A stretch of DNA of 64,000 bases from JAGNHS01 sp964609695. Its GTDB lineage: Bacteria > Bdellovibrionota > UBA2428. Shown piece after piece: positions 8,538-17,127 of this stretch. The stretch lies in assembly GCA_964609695.1 (NCBI GenBank), contig CAZSSP010000004.1, positions 62,001-126,000 of the forward strand, read 5' to 3'. Position numbers and translations under genes: made by a program. The notes under the pieces were generated by a model. That model ran no database searches, was not told the DNA's origin, and saw nothing but the letters and a program-made list of their open reading frames with translations. How positions within the stretch are numbered: position 1 is the stretch's first letter; the number at the start of each line of letters is the position of its first letter.

Positions 8538-8876
8538 TTAAGGGCAATAATAAGTGACCTGACTCGTGCTTCCATTCCAATCGTAAGCTTCGCAATGAAC
8601 ATAACGATTCTGGGAAACTTCCCAACGGCAACCTTTATCTCCAGTGGCTTGGCAAGATATGCTTTGTCCATTCCAGCAATCTGTTCTGGCCCAACATGTG
8701 TATCCGTTGTTATGAAGAATGTTGCTATCGGTGCTGTTTCCAAATTCTCCCTCGCTAAGTCCGTTAGGCGTATTTGTTTTTACTTTAAAAGGTAAGCCTG
8801 ACTTAGCTTCGGGTAGTTTCGCATGTGCAAACGAAGATATAAAAAACCCCATTAGAATAACAGATAAATATTTCAT
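8538..8876 (-). CDS. Small cysteine-rich secreted protein
   Basis: Product of 112 residues, not recognised. A clean signal peptide (MKYLSVILMGFFISSFAHA) precedes a short mature protein with six cysteines and many Trp, Asn and Gly residues in the second half (motifs CWARTDCWNG and GCRWE). Six cysteines in about 60 residues suggest a small disulfide-stapled exported domain. A GGAGCAAC ribosome site is visible just upstream on the minus strand. It stands alone between a TlpA-like gene and rpe; the thioredoxin lies on the other strand, so a link is speculative. Confidence 0.7.
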   Translation of the reverse strand: MKYLSVILMGFFISSFAHAKLPEAKSGLPFKVKTNTPNGLSEGEFGNSTDSNILHNNGYTCWARTDCWNGQSISCQATGDKGCRWEVSQNRYVHCEAYDWNGSTSQVTYYCP

Positions 8877-8932
8877 TGTTGCTCCTCCAATAAAACACGC
8901 TAAAGAGAGGAGGCGGATATGTCTACGGCTTG

Positions 8933-9583
8933 TTAAGAGTTCTTTAAGTTGAGAATAGCTTGCTTATAATCGGGTTGGGAAAAAACAGCTGAACCCGCAA
9001 CTAAAATATCAACGCCATATTGTTTTGCTGTTCTTGCAGTTGCTGGAGTTACTCCCCCATCTATTTGAACGGGGATTGATCCGAAGCCCTTTTTATTGAG
9101 CCAGGTTTTGAGTTCTTTGGTTTTTTCTAATGCTGCAGGAATAAGCTTTTGACCGCCGAAACCAGGGTTAACGGTCATGGAAAGTATTAAATCAACATCA
9201 GAAAGGACCCATTCTAGTGCTTCAAAAGGAGTGGCGGGATTGATAGAAACTCCGGCCTTGCATCCATTGGCTCGAATATGTTGAAGGGTTCTTTGTAAAT
9301 GTGGGCATGTTTCTTGATGGACCGTAATAAAGTGCGCCCCAGCCTTAGCAAAATCTTCTACCAAAGTATCGGGATTGCTAACCATTAGATGGCAATCTAG
9401 AAGAGTTTTTACATCTTTTTTAATTGAGCTAACAATGGGCGGACCAAGGGTTAGATTTGGAACAAAATGACCGTCCATGACATCGACATGAATTCCATCG
9501 GCTCCAGCAGCTTCAACCGCAGTTATTTCTTCTCGAAGCCTGCCAAAATCACATGATAAAAGAGACGGATAAACCTTAATCAT
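8933..9583 (-). CDS. rpe: Ribulose-phosphate 3-epimerase
   Basis: Interconverts ribulose 5-phosphate and xylulose 5-phosphate in the pentose phosphate pathway. The TIM-barrel has the family signatures: PSLLSCDFGRL at the N-terminus, HVDVMDGHFVPNLT (metal and substrate residues, about 33-46), the DCHLMV strand, MTVNPGFGGQ (about 136-145), and DGGV near the C-terminus. The length of 216 is typical. It is the last gene of the minus-strand lepB-def-fmt-rpe operon, overlapping fmt by 4 bases. Confidence 0.97.
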   Translation of the reverse strand: MIKVYPSLLSCDFGRLREEITAVEAAGADGIHVDVMDGHFVPNLTLGPPIVSSIKKDVKTLLDCHLMVSNPDTLVEDFAKAGAHFITVHQETCPHLQRTLQHIRANGCKAGVSINPATPFEALEWVLSDVDLILSMTVNPGFGGQKLIPAALEKTKELKTWLNKKGFGSIPVQIDGGVTPATARTAKQYGVDILVAGSAVFSQPDYKQAILNLKNS

Positions 9584-10590
9584 TTAATTGAAAATTTAGT
9601 GACCTTTAAGCTTTTCTGTCCAGTCTTAGAAAGTAAATTTTGGAAAATAATAAAAGCGGGTGAAACTTTAGAAGCAGGAATTTGAACTTTTTTTAATTGA
9701 ATTGATCCATCAGAGCAGCCTAAAAAGACTTTTTTATCTTCAACAATGAGTTCGCCTGGGCGAATTCTTCTATTGCTAGTATCAATTTCAGCTTCGTTCA
9801 TAATAATAAAATCAGGAAGATGGGGAGATTTTTCGTAATTTTCTAAAGATACGCACGCGCGAACTCCAGGCCAAACTTCGAAAGCAGCTATGCGTCCAAG
9901 ACTTTGATTTTGAGTCCAGCTCGAATCCCAAAAACCTTCTTCTTTTGTAATTTTTTGAGCAAAACTGACGTTTTTAGGGTCCTGAGGAAGGCTTGGAGGT
10001 AATTGTCCACTGGTGGATAACTTGTGGATAAAGTCTTTAACAAGATTTGCACCAAGTTCGCTTAAGCAAACACTAAGAGTGGAAGCTTTTGCCGAGTTTT
10101 CTATAGGAATCCTAGTTTCGCTAAAGACTTCGCCAGCATCTAACTCCATAATCATCTTTTGAAGCGAAACACCTGTTTCTTTATCGCGAGCCTCTAGAGC
10201 TCGTTGAATGGGGGCCGCCCCTCTCCATTTAGGCAATAAACTTGCATGAACATTAATTGAGGCAAATTTAGGAATATCTAAAATTTTTTGAGGTAAAAGA
10301 TTTCCATAAGCTACAACAACAAAAATATCGGGTTTCACTTTTTCAAAAAAATTTAAAAGCGACTTAAGTTCATCAGATTCTTTTTTTAAACTTGAAGGAC
10401 TATATACAGTGTGACCTAATTCTAGTGCCAATTTTTTGACGTCACATGGAAGAACTTGTTGTTTTCGTCCGCGGGCTTTGTCGGGTTGAGTAATTACAGC
10501 AAGGAGCTCCGTGTTTTCGTGGACAACTCTTAAAGTAGGAAGTGAAAATTCAGGAGTACCAAAGAAGCAGGTCTTCAGCTTTTGGGTCAT
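9580..10590 (-). CDS. fmt: Methionyl-tRNA formyltransferase
   Basis: Formylates initiator Met-tRNA using 10-formyltetrahydrofolate. The N-terminal formyltransferase domain shows FFGTPEFSLPTL, the catalytic region NVHASLLPKWRGAAPIQRAL (HxSLLP with the Asn) and the later MELDAGEV. A C-terminal OB-fold tRNA-binding domain follows from about residue 215. The length of 336 is slightly above the usual 310-320. It overlaps def (upstream) and rpe (downstream) by 4 bases each, so translation of the three is probably coupled, and formylation and deformylation enzymes are co-expressed. Confidence 0.97.
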   Translation of the reverse strand: MTQKLKTCFFGTPEFSLPTLRVVHENTELLAVITQPDKARGRKQQVLPCDVKKLALELGHTVYSPSSLKKESDELKSLLNFFEKVKPDIFVVVAYGNLLPQKILDIPKFASINVHASLLPKWRGAAPIQRALEARDKETGVSLQKMIMELDAGEVFSETRIPIENSAKASTLSVCLSELGANLVKDFIHKLSTSGQLPPSLPQDPKNVSFAQKITKEEGFWDSSWTQNQSLGRIAAFEVWPGVRACVSLENYEKSPHLPDFIIMNEAEIDTSNRRIRPGELIVEDKKVFLGCSDGSIQLKKVQIPASKVSPAFIIFQNLLSKTGQKSLKVTKFSIK

Positions 10591-11147
10591 TTTTGATTCT
10601 TTTTATATTTAGCTAACAGGATGCTTCTAGAAAGTGCATTGAGATGGTCAAAGAAGAGCACTCCATTGAGATGATCAATTTCGTGTTGAAGTACAATGGC
10701 TCTTAGATCAGAAGCTTCAATTTCCTTTTTAGAACCAAACTCATCTTGGTATTTAACAGTTACTTTTGCTGAACGCTTTACCATTCCATAAACACCAGGA
10801 ATTGATAAACATCCCTCTTCGTATTCAGTGTCGCCTTCGTGTTTGATGATTTCTGGGTTCAAATAAAACTCAGGCTTAGAGTGCTTTTTTCTGTCTCTAC
10901 GATTTTCTCTTTCAACTTCTTGGTCGGAACTGGATTCTTGAGACTCATCAACATGGCCAATGTCTATGACAAGAGCTCTTTTCATAAAGGCAACTTGAAC
11001 GCCTGCCAATCCAATACCACCCGCTTCATGCATAGTTTCAAGCATGTTTTGAAGAGTCTTTCTTAATGCATCATCAAAAACGTCGATACTTTCGCTTTTT
11101 CTACGAAGTAAAGGATCGGGATGTTTTATAATTTCAAGTAGAGCCAC
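10587..11147 (-). CDS. def: Peptide deformylase with charged insertion
   Basis: Metal-dependent removal of the N-formyl group from new proteins. The three motifs are present: GIGLAGVQ (44-51), EGCLS (111-115) and HEIDH (155-159), supplying the metal ligands C113, H155 and H159 and the catalytic E156. Two points are unusual. Motif 1 reads GLAGVQ where most enzymes have GLAAPQ. Residues about 67-94 form a highly charged Ser/Glu/Arg/Lys stretch between two strands, which makes the protein 186 long rather than about 170. It lies 7 bases after lepB and overlaps fmt. Confidence 0.95.
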   Translation of the reverse strand: MALLEIIKHPDPLLRRKSESIDVFDDALRKTLQNMLETMHEAGGIGLAGVQVAFMKRALVIDIGHVDESQESSSDQEVERENRRDRKKHSKPEFYLNPEIIKHEGDTEYEEGCLSIPGVYGMVKRSAKVTVKYQDEFGSKKEIEASDLRAIVLQHEIDHLNGVLFFDHLNALSRSILLAKYKKNQK

Positions 11148-11154
11148 AGCTCAA

Positions 11155-12027
11155 TTATCTAATACCCATGCCCGCTCGCTTCAAGCGAGGAATGTTGGTC
11201 CACATACTTACAAAGGCCTTTAAATGGCTAATAATTGCAGGTACTAGAGGTTGCTGCATTTCATAGGCCGCTAATGGAAGTGACATCCAAATCATGACAG
11301 CTTTACCTTTGATATATTTTCGCTCTACAAAGCCAAAATAACGGCTATCGGAACTATGGTCGCGATTATCGCCCATCATAAAATACATTCCTTCTGGCAC
11401 GGTGAAGGGGCAAACTTCATTGAGAGCGAGAGGATCTAACAATGTATTGTAAGCTTGGCCAATTTCGATACAGTCGCGACCCGTTCTTGCAAAAAGTTGT
11501 TGTTTAAAGTCGGGTAAATACTCAAGCCTATCATTATCGCGCTGTACCCAGTGAGGTGTGTATTTGGAGCCAGGAATAAATTCCTTCAAAGAAAATTCGC
11601 TTTCAGAGGGTTCGTGTCCTGGGATTCTTAGAGTGTCAGCTCGAGGTGACATGGCTTGCTCAACAATTTGACCATTTATTAAAGGAACGCCACCGCGAAC
11701 TTCTACTCGATCACCAGCAATAGCGAGTAAGCGCTTAATGTAGAATTTTCCTTTGTTTTCATCATCTCGTGGATATTCAAAAACAATGACATCTCCACGC
11801 TGAGGGTCGGACACTTTAATTAGAGGAACGTTCGAAAATGGAAGCCGAATATCGTAAGCGCTTTTAGAGACAAAGAGGTGATCTCCAATTAAAAGAGTGG
11901 GAATCATGCTTCCAGATGGAATTTTAAAGGGTTCAACTACGGCCCATCTAAGAAATAAAATTAAGGCAATAAGCCAAATAACCGAAAGTCTCTCAAGGTT
12001 TTTATTGACATGTTTTTTATTGCCCAT
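11155..12027 (-). CDS. lepB: Signal peptidase I
   Basis: Inner-membrane serine protease that removes signal peptides from exported proteins. One N-terminal membrane helix (about residues 12-30) is followed by the catalytic serine in PSGSM (S40), the catalytic lysine in FYIKRL (K98, then AIAGD), and the GDNRDHSSDSR box (219-229). The length of 290 fits a Gram-negative enzyme with one extra domain and only one membrane helix. It heads the minus-strand operon lepB-def-fmt-rpe and is divergent from an LptF/G-like gene, with starts 22 bases apart. Confidence 0.96.
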   Translation of the reverse strand: MGNKKHVNKNLERLSVIWLIALILFLRWAVVEPFKIPSGSMIPTLLIGDHLFVSKSAYDIRLPFSNVPLIKVSDPQRGDVIVFEYPRDDENKGKFYIKRLLAIAGDRVEVRGGVPLINGQIVEQAMSPRADTLRIPGHEPSESEFSLKEFIPGSKYTPHWVQRDNDRLEYLPDFKQQLFARTGRDCIEIGQAYNTLLDPLALNEVCPFTVPEGMYFMMGDNRDHSSDSRYFGFVERKYIKGKAVMIWMSLPLAAYEMQQPLVPAIISHLKAFVSMWTNIPRLKRAGMGIR

Positions 12028-12034
12028 TTTTGGC

Positions 12035-12040
12035 TACAAT
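12035..12040 (+). promoter_or_regulatory. -10-like TACAAT close to the LptF/G-type start
   Basis: TACAAT lies 8 bases before the GTG start at 12049, and no ribosome site is seen in between. If used, transcription would begin at about 12047 and give a nearly leaderless mRNA. No good -35 sits 16-18 bases upstream (a TTGACA at 12005-12010 is 24 bases away), so this is a weak call. Confidence 0.3.
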
Positions 12041-12048
12041 AGCAGATA

Positions 12049-13137
12049 GTGTTTAGATTTGGAATTTTAGCGCGCTATATTATAGAGGAAGTTTTAAAAC
12101 TTCTGTTTCCTATATGGTTTGGTCTAAGTTTTGTAATTTTTTTAATTGAATGGTTGGCTTGGGTGTTCAGGCTTCCGGCCGATGCCATTACTGTTTTGCA
12201 ATTATATGTTGCAAAAATTCCTTCATATATGCAGCTAGTCTTCCCGGCTGCAGTATTATTAAGCAGTTTAATTGTGCTTGGGGCTATGAATCGGAGTCTT
12301 GAAGTTGTTGCGGTTCAGGCTATGGGTTCACGCCGTAGATCTATTCTCTTTCCTCTTTTTGCAGCGATTATTATTGCGAGTGCTCCCTATTATCTCGTGG
12401 CTACATATATTGCTCCTATGGGATTAAGGGCTCATTACACAATTTACGACACTAAAGTGATGGGTCAGGCTTCAAGGTTTTCACAAGTTAGGCAAGAGAA
12501 GATTTGGTATCGAAACCAAGACATTTTATACAACGTGGGCTTTTTTGATCCTTTTAAACAAGAGCTCTACGATGTGACTCTTTATACTTTTGATGAAAAT
12601 TTTTATATTTCGCAAACCATTAGTGCAAAAAGAGCCCGATGGGTGGGGACTTATTGGGAGCTCTTTGACGGAGTGGTGATGCTGACCGATAAAAACATTG
12701 AAGCTCCAATGAGCCAATCCTTTGATAAAAGAACAACGCGACTTATTGAAAATCCAAAAAACTTAAAACGCTTTGAGTTTAACGCCGACACTATGACTCA
12801 AGTACAATTAGGGCAAAACATTAAAAAATATAAAAGTCTCGGTATTAATACAGCAGAGTGGGAAGTTATATTTCATGGTCGATTAAGCTTTATGCTCATA
12901 TCTTTTGTTTTTATTTTGTTGGCCTTTCCTAGAACATTAAAGTTTTCAAGAACGGGCTCTCCCGCCTTAGACGGCGTTTTTGTTGGAGTTATATGTTTGG
13001 TTTATTGGTTGATTTATAGTTTCTCCATGCAGATGGGGATGGAATCAAGAATACATCCGGTATTAGCAGCGTGGGCCCCATCCATATTATTTTTGCTTGG
13101 AATTATATTCTATAACCGCAGACAACTCGCATATTAA
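12049..13137 (+). CDS. LptF/LptG family permease
   Basis: Membrane component of the Lpt exporter family that moves lipopolysaccharide from the inner membrane to the periplasmic bridge (YjgP/YjgQ family). The 362 residues show the six-helix topology: helices at about 20-38, 56-77 and 97-117, a periplasmic domain (about 120-270), then three helices to the end. The N-terminus ARYIIEEVLK matches the family's RYILRE-type start, which supports the GTG start. F or G cannot be told apart. Only one copy is in the window and no lptB or lptC is adjacent. Confidence 0.88.
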   Translation: MFRFGILARYIIEEVLKLLFPIWFGLSFVIFLIEWLAWVFRLPADAITVLQLYVAKIPSYMQLVFPAAVLLSSLIVLGAMNRSLEVVAVQAMGSRRRSILFPLFAAIIIASAPYYLVATYIAPMGLRAHYTIYDTKVMGQASRFSQVRQEKIWYRNQDILYNVGFFDPFKQELYDVTLYTFDENFYISQTISAKRARWVGTYWELFDGVVMLTDKNIEAPMSQSFDKRTTRLIENPKNLKRFEFNADTMTQVQLGQNIKKYKSLGINTAEWEVIFHGRLSFMLISFVFILLAFPRTLKFSRTGSPALDGVFVGVICLVYWLIYSFSMQMGMESRIHPVLAAWAPSILFLLGIIFYNRRQLAY

Positions 13138-13204
13138 TATTAGATTTAGGTGAGACAGTTTTTGTCTATTGTGCCTATTTAAAAGCGGCCTCATTCTGTT
13201 TGTA

Positions 13205-14041
13205 ATGGAAACAAAGCAACGTAGGAAAATAAAACTAGCTGTAATTTCAGACGTTCACCTTGGGACATTTAGTTGTCATGCCGAGGAGTTATTAAATTAT
13301 TTGAAAAGCATCCATCCCGAGTGCCTAGTGATCAACGGAGATTTTATAGATATTTGGCAGTTTAGAAAAAGATATTGGCCCATTGCCCACATGAAAGTTA
13401 TTCAGGAAGTTCTAGCGTTAATGTCTATGGGGACTCGAGTTTATTATCTCACGGGAAACCACGATGAAATGCTAAGAAAATTTAGTGATTGGGAGAATGG
13501 AAATTTTATTTTACAAGACAAGCTTGTGTTAGAAATTGACGGAAGAAAAGCATGGTTTTTTCATGGAGATGTATTTGACTCTGCCGTCAATCAAGCGAAG
13601 TTTTTGGCAAACCTTGGAGGACACGGTTACGACTTCTTGGCTTGGCTCAATAGGGTCATAAATAAATCTTTAAAACTTATTGGTCGACCAAGGTTGACTC
13701 TATCTAAGAAAATTAAAATGGGTATTAAGGCTGCAGTTTCTCATATTAGCCGCTTTGAATCTGTGATTGCGGAAATAGCGGCTGGAAAAAAATATGATTA
13801 TGTTATTTGCGGACACATACACCATCCCGAAATAAAATTTATTGTTAGCGAGAAGCACTCTAAGCGAGTCTTGTATTTGAATTCTGGAGATTGGATAGAA
13901 AACCTGAGTGCTTTAGAATACAACGAGGGTTTTTGGTCGATTTATTCTTATTATGCCGACATTCCCATTGCGCCTCTGAATTTAGATCATCATGTTGAAG
14001 GTGAAATTAACAATGTCGTTAATATATTTATGCCAGCATAA
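13205..14041 (+). CDS. LpxH-like metallophosphoesterase
   Basis: Calcineurin-like phosphoesterase resembling UDP-2,3-diacylglucosamine hydrolases, which make lipid X in lipid A synthesis. Metal-binding motifs in order: SDVHLG (15-20), GDFID (45-49), GNHDE (84-88), HGD (120-122) and GHIHHPE (203-209). The 278 residues from the ATG at 13205 put the first motif at the usual place; a GTG at 13169 would add 12 residues including a hydrophobic patch and is less likely. Position after an Lpt permease supports a role in lipopolysaccharide, but LpxH paralogues with other substrates exist. Confidence 0.82.
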   Translation: METKQRRKIKLAVISDVHLGTFSCHAEELLNYLKSIHPECLVINGDFIDIWQFRKRYWPIAHMKVIQEVLALMSMGTRVYYLTGNHDEMLRKFSDWENGNFILQDKLVLEIDGRKAWFFHGDVFDSAVNQAKFLANLGGHGYDFLAWLNRVINKSLKLIGRPRLTLSKKIKMGIKAAVSHISRFESVIAEIAAGKKYDYVICGHIHHPEIKFIVSEKHSKRVLYLNSGDWIENLSALEYNEGFWSIYSYYADIPIAPLNLDHHVEGEINNVVNIFMPA

Positions 14042-14052
14042 TTTTTAATGCT

Positions 14053-16080
14053 TTAGAGTGGAGAGAGGTCGCCCGCGAGGCTGTCGCCGGGTTGAGCAAG
14101 AGATCGAATCCCATTGCTAGGAGTAATTGAAGGGGTCGTTGTTTGTGGTGTTGATTTTTTAGTTGAACCCGAATTGGCTAGGCCAGTGTCTAAGTTTTTC
14201 TTCCTTCGAGTTGTTCCATAAATACTTCCGTTGTATCCCGTGTTGCCTCTTCCTGTGCCCGCAATAGTGGTGGCGTCTCGAGTTTCATCACGACCAAAAA
14301 GCTGGGCGTTTGTCATGGTCCCAGGGTTAAAAGTTTTTCTGTTGAAATTGTTTTGGTAATTAATTTTTTTTACGCCACCAACTCCATAACCGGCGGCTGT
14401 TTGTTTGTATCTCCTGTTGACGTCAATAGTGGTTTTGGCGGCATCCATGGCCTTTTTCCATTGCTGCATGTAATCCTGGTAGCCGCGACTTCCTGTGGCT
14501 CCATCGGTTTCTTTGCTGAAGTCTTGGAATGTCATAGCCTGTCCCATGTTGGCGAGTGGACCTTCAAGAGCTTGAGAATAGCGAGTATACATAAATTCGC
14601 GAACGTCGTTAGAGAAGTCTGCCGACTGGTTTGGGGCGTCTTCAAATTTTTTTGCAATCACATTTCCTGTTTTGGGGTCTCTAACATCGTTTCCGCTACA
14701 CCAAACATCACGCTGTAAGCATTTTTGAATTTTTCCAATGTCTTGCTCTATTTCCTTTTTCTTTTCAGGACTCAGATTTCCTCTGTTATTTCGAGCCTCG
14801 GCATATAGCTGGCTGGCCCCGTTGGCATCGACAAAACGTTTTGCATTTGAAAGGCTCATGGTGCCGCTGGAAGCTGTTGCTCTAGCAATTTCTTTTAATT
14901 CCGAATCGGAAATAATTCTTTGATTGTTTTTAGCTTTAGTTTGAAGTTGTGTGAAAAGGGCTTGTTCTTGAGCATTCAATGGCTCATCGTTTTTACTTGG
15001 AGTTAGCGCAGTTGTTGTTGAGGGCTGAACACAACTAGAAGTACCGTTTGTAAATTTTTCAATTGAAAAATTACCATTAGCATCTAAGCAAAAACTGTTT
15101 AATTTGGCTTCTTGGAACTCTTGAATTCTTTGAGCGATAGCTTGATCGTTTCCAGGGTCGTTAGAAACTAAGCTGATAAATTCTGTCATGTCGCTTTTGG
15201 TTGTGGGGTCAATTCCTTGATCTTTTGTTTCAATTCCAGCAAGGCGGGCGGCACGAATAGTTTTCCAAGCACGCTCGGTATAATCTTTTTTCTGTTGTTC
15301 GAGCCAACCATATTCCGATCTTAGAAGGTCAATTTCTGCACCCATCACGGCTGTTGAAGATTTTCCATCTTTAGTGCGTACGGTTCTAGTGACTTGGCCT
15401 TTAGAGTTTTCTGAGAAAGTGCTCGAAGCACCAATTTCAGCGAGTGCTTGTTCTGTTTCTGTTCCGTTTTCTTTAGAGGTGGCATCATAAATAACTTGTT
15501 GCCCGTAATCTTTACCAGCTTTAGTGGAGGCATCTTTAGCTTCAGCCGTCATGTCATATATACGGTGTTTTTCTAGTTCGGGGTTTTGGTCTGCGCCAGG
15601 GTGCGCGGGGCCCATGTCTACTAAAACAGGAGAGAGATTTTGGCAGGCTACTCCTTTGCTACCTTGAATGATTCCGTCTTTACAGCGACCAGCATTTTCT
15701 GTGTTTTTCTTAATGGCCTCTTGTCTTTGTTGTTCACTAGAATTTTGTCCTTTAGTGGCAACGTCATCCATGGGTTTTTCAAGTCCGCTAGTGGCGTCGG
15801 GGTGGTAGGTTAGGCCCGTATAGTCGTCGTGCATTTCAATGTTGCCGCTATATCGACCGCGACCACCAACACCCGAAGACTCTCGACCTTGTTTGAATTG
15901 CTGAATTTGTTTTTGAACGTCTTTGTTCAGTTTCGCTTCTTCATCTTTAGCGATACCACCAACATCTGAAATGTTTTCTTGTGTGCCTGTAGAAGTTTTA
16001 TCGAATTTTGCAAAAGCTGAAATAGCTCCAAAGAGAAGTGCAAAACTTAGGAATAAATTGAGTTTCTTAAGACTATTCAC
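14053..16080 (-). CDS. Large secreted protein of unknown function
   Basis: Product of 675 residues, not recognised. The GTG at 16080 is preceded 4 bases away by AGAGGG and puts a signal peptide (MNSLKKLNLFLSFALLFG..FA) at the N-terminus; an ATG at 16128 has no such support. The mature part is hydrophilic and rich in Lys, Asp, Asn, Gln, Ser and Thr, with a Gly/Arg/Asn-rich stretch near residues 590-630 and a Thr/Pro/Ser-rich tail. Four cysteines occur in two pairs. There is no membrane segment after the signal, so it is probably periplasmic or surface exposed. Confidence 0.75.
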   Translation of the reverse strand: MNSLKKLNLFLSFALLFGAISAFAKFDKTSTGTQENISDVGGIAKDEEAKLNKDVQKQIQQFKQGRESSGVGGRGRYSGNIEMHDDYTGLTYHPDATSGLEKPMDDVATKGQNSSEQQRQEAIKKNTENAGRCKDGIIQGSKGVACQNLSPVLVDMGPAHPGADQNPELEKHRIYDMTAEAKDASTKAGKDYGQQVIYDATSKENGTETEQALAEIGASSTFSENSKGQVTRTVRTKDGKSSTAVMGAEIDLLRSEYGWLEQQKKDYTERAWKTIRAARLAGIETKDQGIDPTTKSDMTEFISLVSNDPGNDQAIAQRIQEFQEAKLNSFCLDANGNFSIEKFTNGTSSCVQPSTTTALTPSKNDEPLNAQEQALFTQLQTKAKNNQRIISDSELKEIARATASSGTMSLSNAKRFVDANGASQLYAEARNNRGNLSPEKKKEIEQDIGKIQKCLQRDVWCSGNDVRDPKTGNVIAKKFEDAPNQSADFSNDVREFMYTRYSQALEGPLANMGQAMTFQDFSKETDGATGSRGYQDYMQQWKKAMDAAKTTIDVNRRYKQTAAGYGVGGVKKINYQNNFNRKTFNPGTMTNAQLFGRDETRDATTIAGTGRGNTGYNGSIYGTTRRKKNLDTGLANSGSTKKSTPQTTTPSITPSNGIRSLAQPGDSLAGDLSPL

Positions 16081-16181
16081 TACACCCTCTTTATTCTTAT
16101 TATAACCCGAAACAACGCCCCGCAGCATTAAGTTATTGTTAAAATTTCGTCAAAGTACTTGAATCTGTTATTCTTTTCTTA

Positions 16182-17102
16182 ATGCAGGAGCTTGTTGCAA
16201 GTGTAGATCTTGGGGGCACAAATCTTCGCTTAGCTCTAGTGAATAAGTCAGGACAAGTAATTGAAAAAATTGATAAATTAACTGAATCCAAGCTTGGTCC
16301 AGAGTCTTTGTGCTCAAGAATAAGCCTCATGCTCGAACAGGCCCTAGTCCGCCGTTCAATTAAGGCCAAAGACCTGCTTTGCTTGGGCATTGGGAGCCCA
16401 GGGCCTTTAAATAGAAAAGAGAGAAAAATACTCCAAACCCCCCACTTTCCAGGTTTTGAAAACTTTCCTTTAGGCGAAAGGGTAGAGGAGCTTTGTGGTT
16501 TAAAAGTGTTTCTTGATAACGACGCTAACTGCGCAGCTCTTGGTGAAAAAATGTTTGGCGCAGCCAAGGGAAAAGAAAACTTTGTTTTGTTGACCTTTGG
16601 AACAGGCATCGGTGGTGGAGTTTTTATCAACGGAAAATTAATTTATGGAAAATCAGACGGTGCCGGTGAACTGGGACATATTCAGTTGTATCCCGAAGGT
16701 GATAAATGTCCTTGCGGTAGATATGGGTGCTTTGAGCAATATTGTTCTGCACAATCTATGACAAGACGAGGTTCGAAGGCTCTTGGTAGAGAATTAAAAT
16801 TGCCTGAACTTTTTGTAGAATGTGAATCCGGAAATCAAAAAGCTGTTCAATGTTTAGAAGAAGTCTCTAAAGACATAGCAAGAGTATTAGGCGATCTAGT
16901 TAATATTTTTGAACCCGAAATGATTGTTCTTGGTGGAGGGGCTTTTTCTACAGGCGGAGGACCACTTCTTCCATTAATTGAAAAGCATCTTAAAGACGAA
17001 GCATTTAAAAGCTCATTAGAAAATTTAAAAGTTTGTTCCTCGGAATTAAAGGGTAACGCTGGAATCCTTGGCGCCGCCGCTATGGCTTTCGGACAAATTT
17101 AA
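16182..17102 (+). CDS. ROK family sugar kinase (glucokinase-like)
   Basis: Cytoplasmic kinase of the ROK family, 306 residues. The phosphate-binding motif is DLGGTNLRLAL (9-19), the catalytic Asp is in DNDANCAAL (D114), and the zinc site consists of H166 with C176, C178 and C183 (CPCGRYGCFEQY). The zinc site and EXGH-type motif (ELGH, 163-166) mark kinases rather than only repressors, and there is no N-terminal HTH. Glucose is the most likely substrate; N-acetylglucosamine or another hexose is possible. It stands alone between a secreted protein gene and priA. Confidence 0.88.
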   Translation: MQELVASVDLGGTNLRLALVNKSGQVIEKIDKLTESKLGPESLCSRISLMLEQALVRRSIKAKDLLCLGIGSPGPLNRKERKILQTPHFPGFENFPLGERVEELCGLKVFLDNDANCAALGEKMFGAAKGKENFVLLTFGTGIGGGVFINGKLIYGKSDGAGELGHIQLYPEGDKCPCGRYGCFEQYCSAQSMTRRGSKALGRELKLPELFVECESGNQKAVQCLEEVSKDIARVLGDLVNIFEPEMIVLGGGAFSTGGGPLLPLIEKHLKDEAFKSSLENLKVCSSELKGNAGILGAAAMAFGQI

Positions 17103-17127
17103 AAATCTTTTTATATTCAAAATATTT

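Noticed and set aside
14053..16080. Large Asn/Gln/Lys-rich secreted protein as a phage tail fibre or contractile-system effector
   Set aside because: No phage or secretion-system genes are nearby and no motif of those families is visible.
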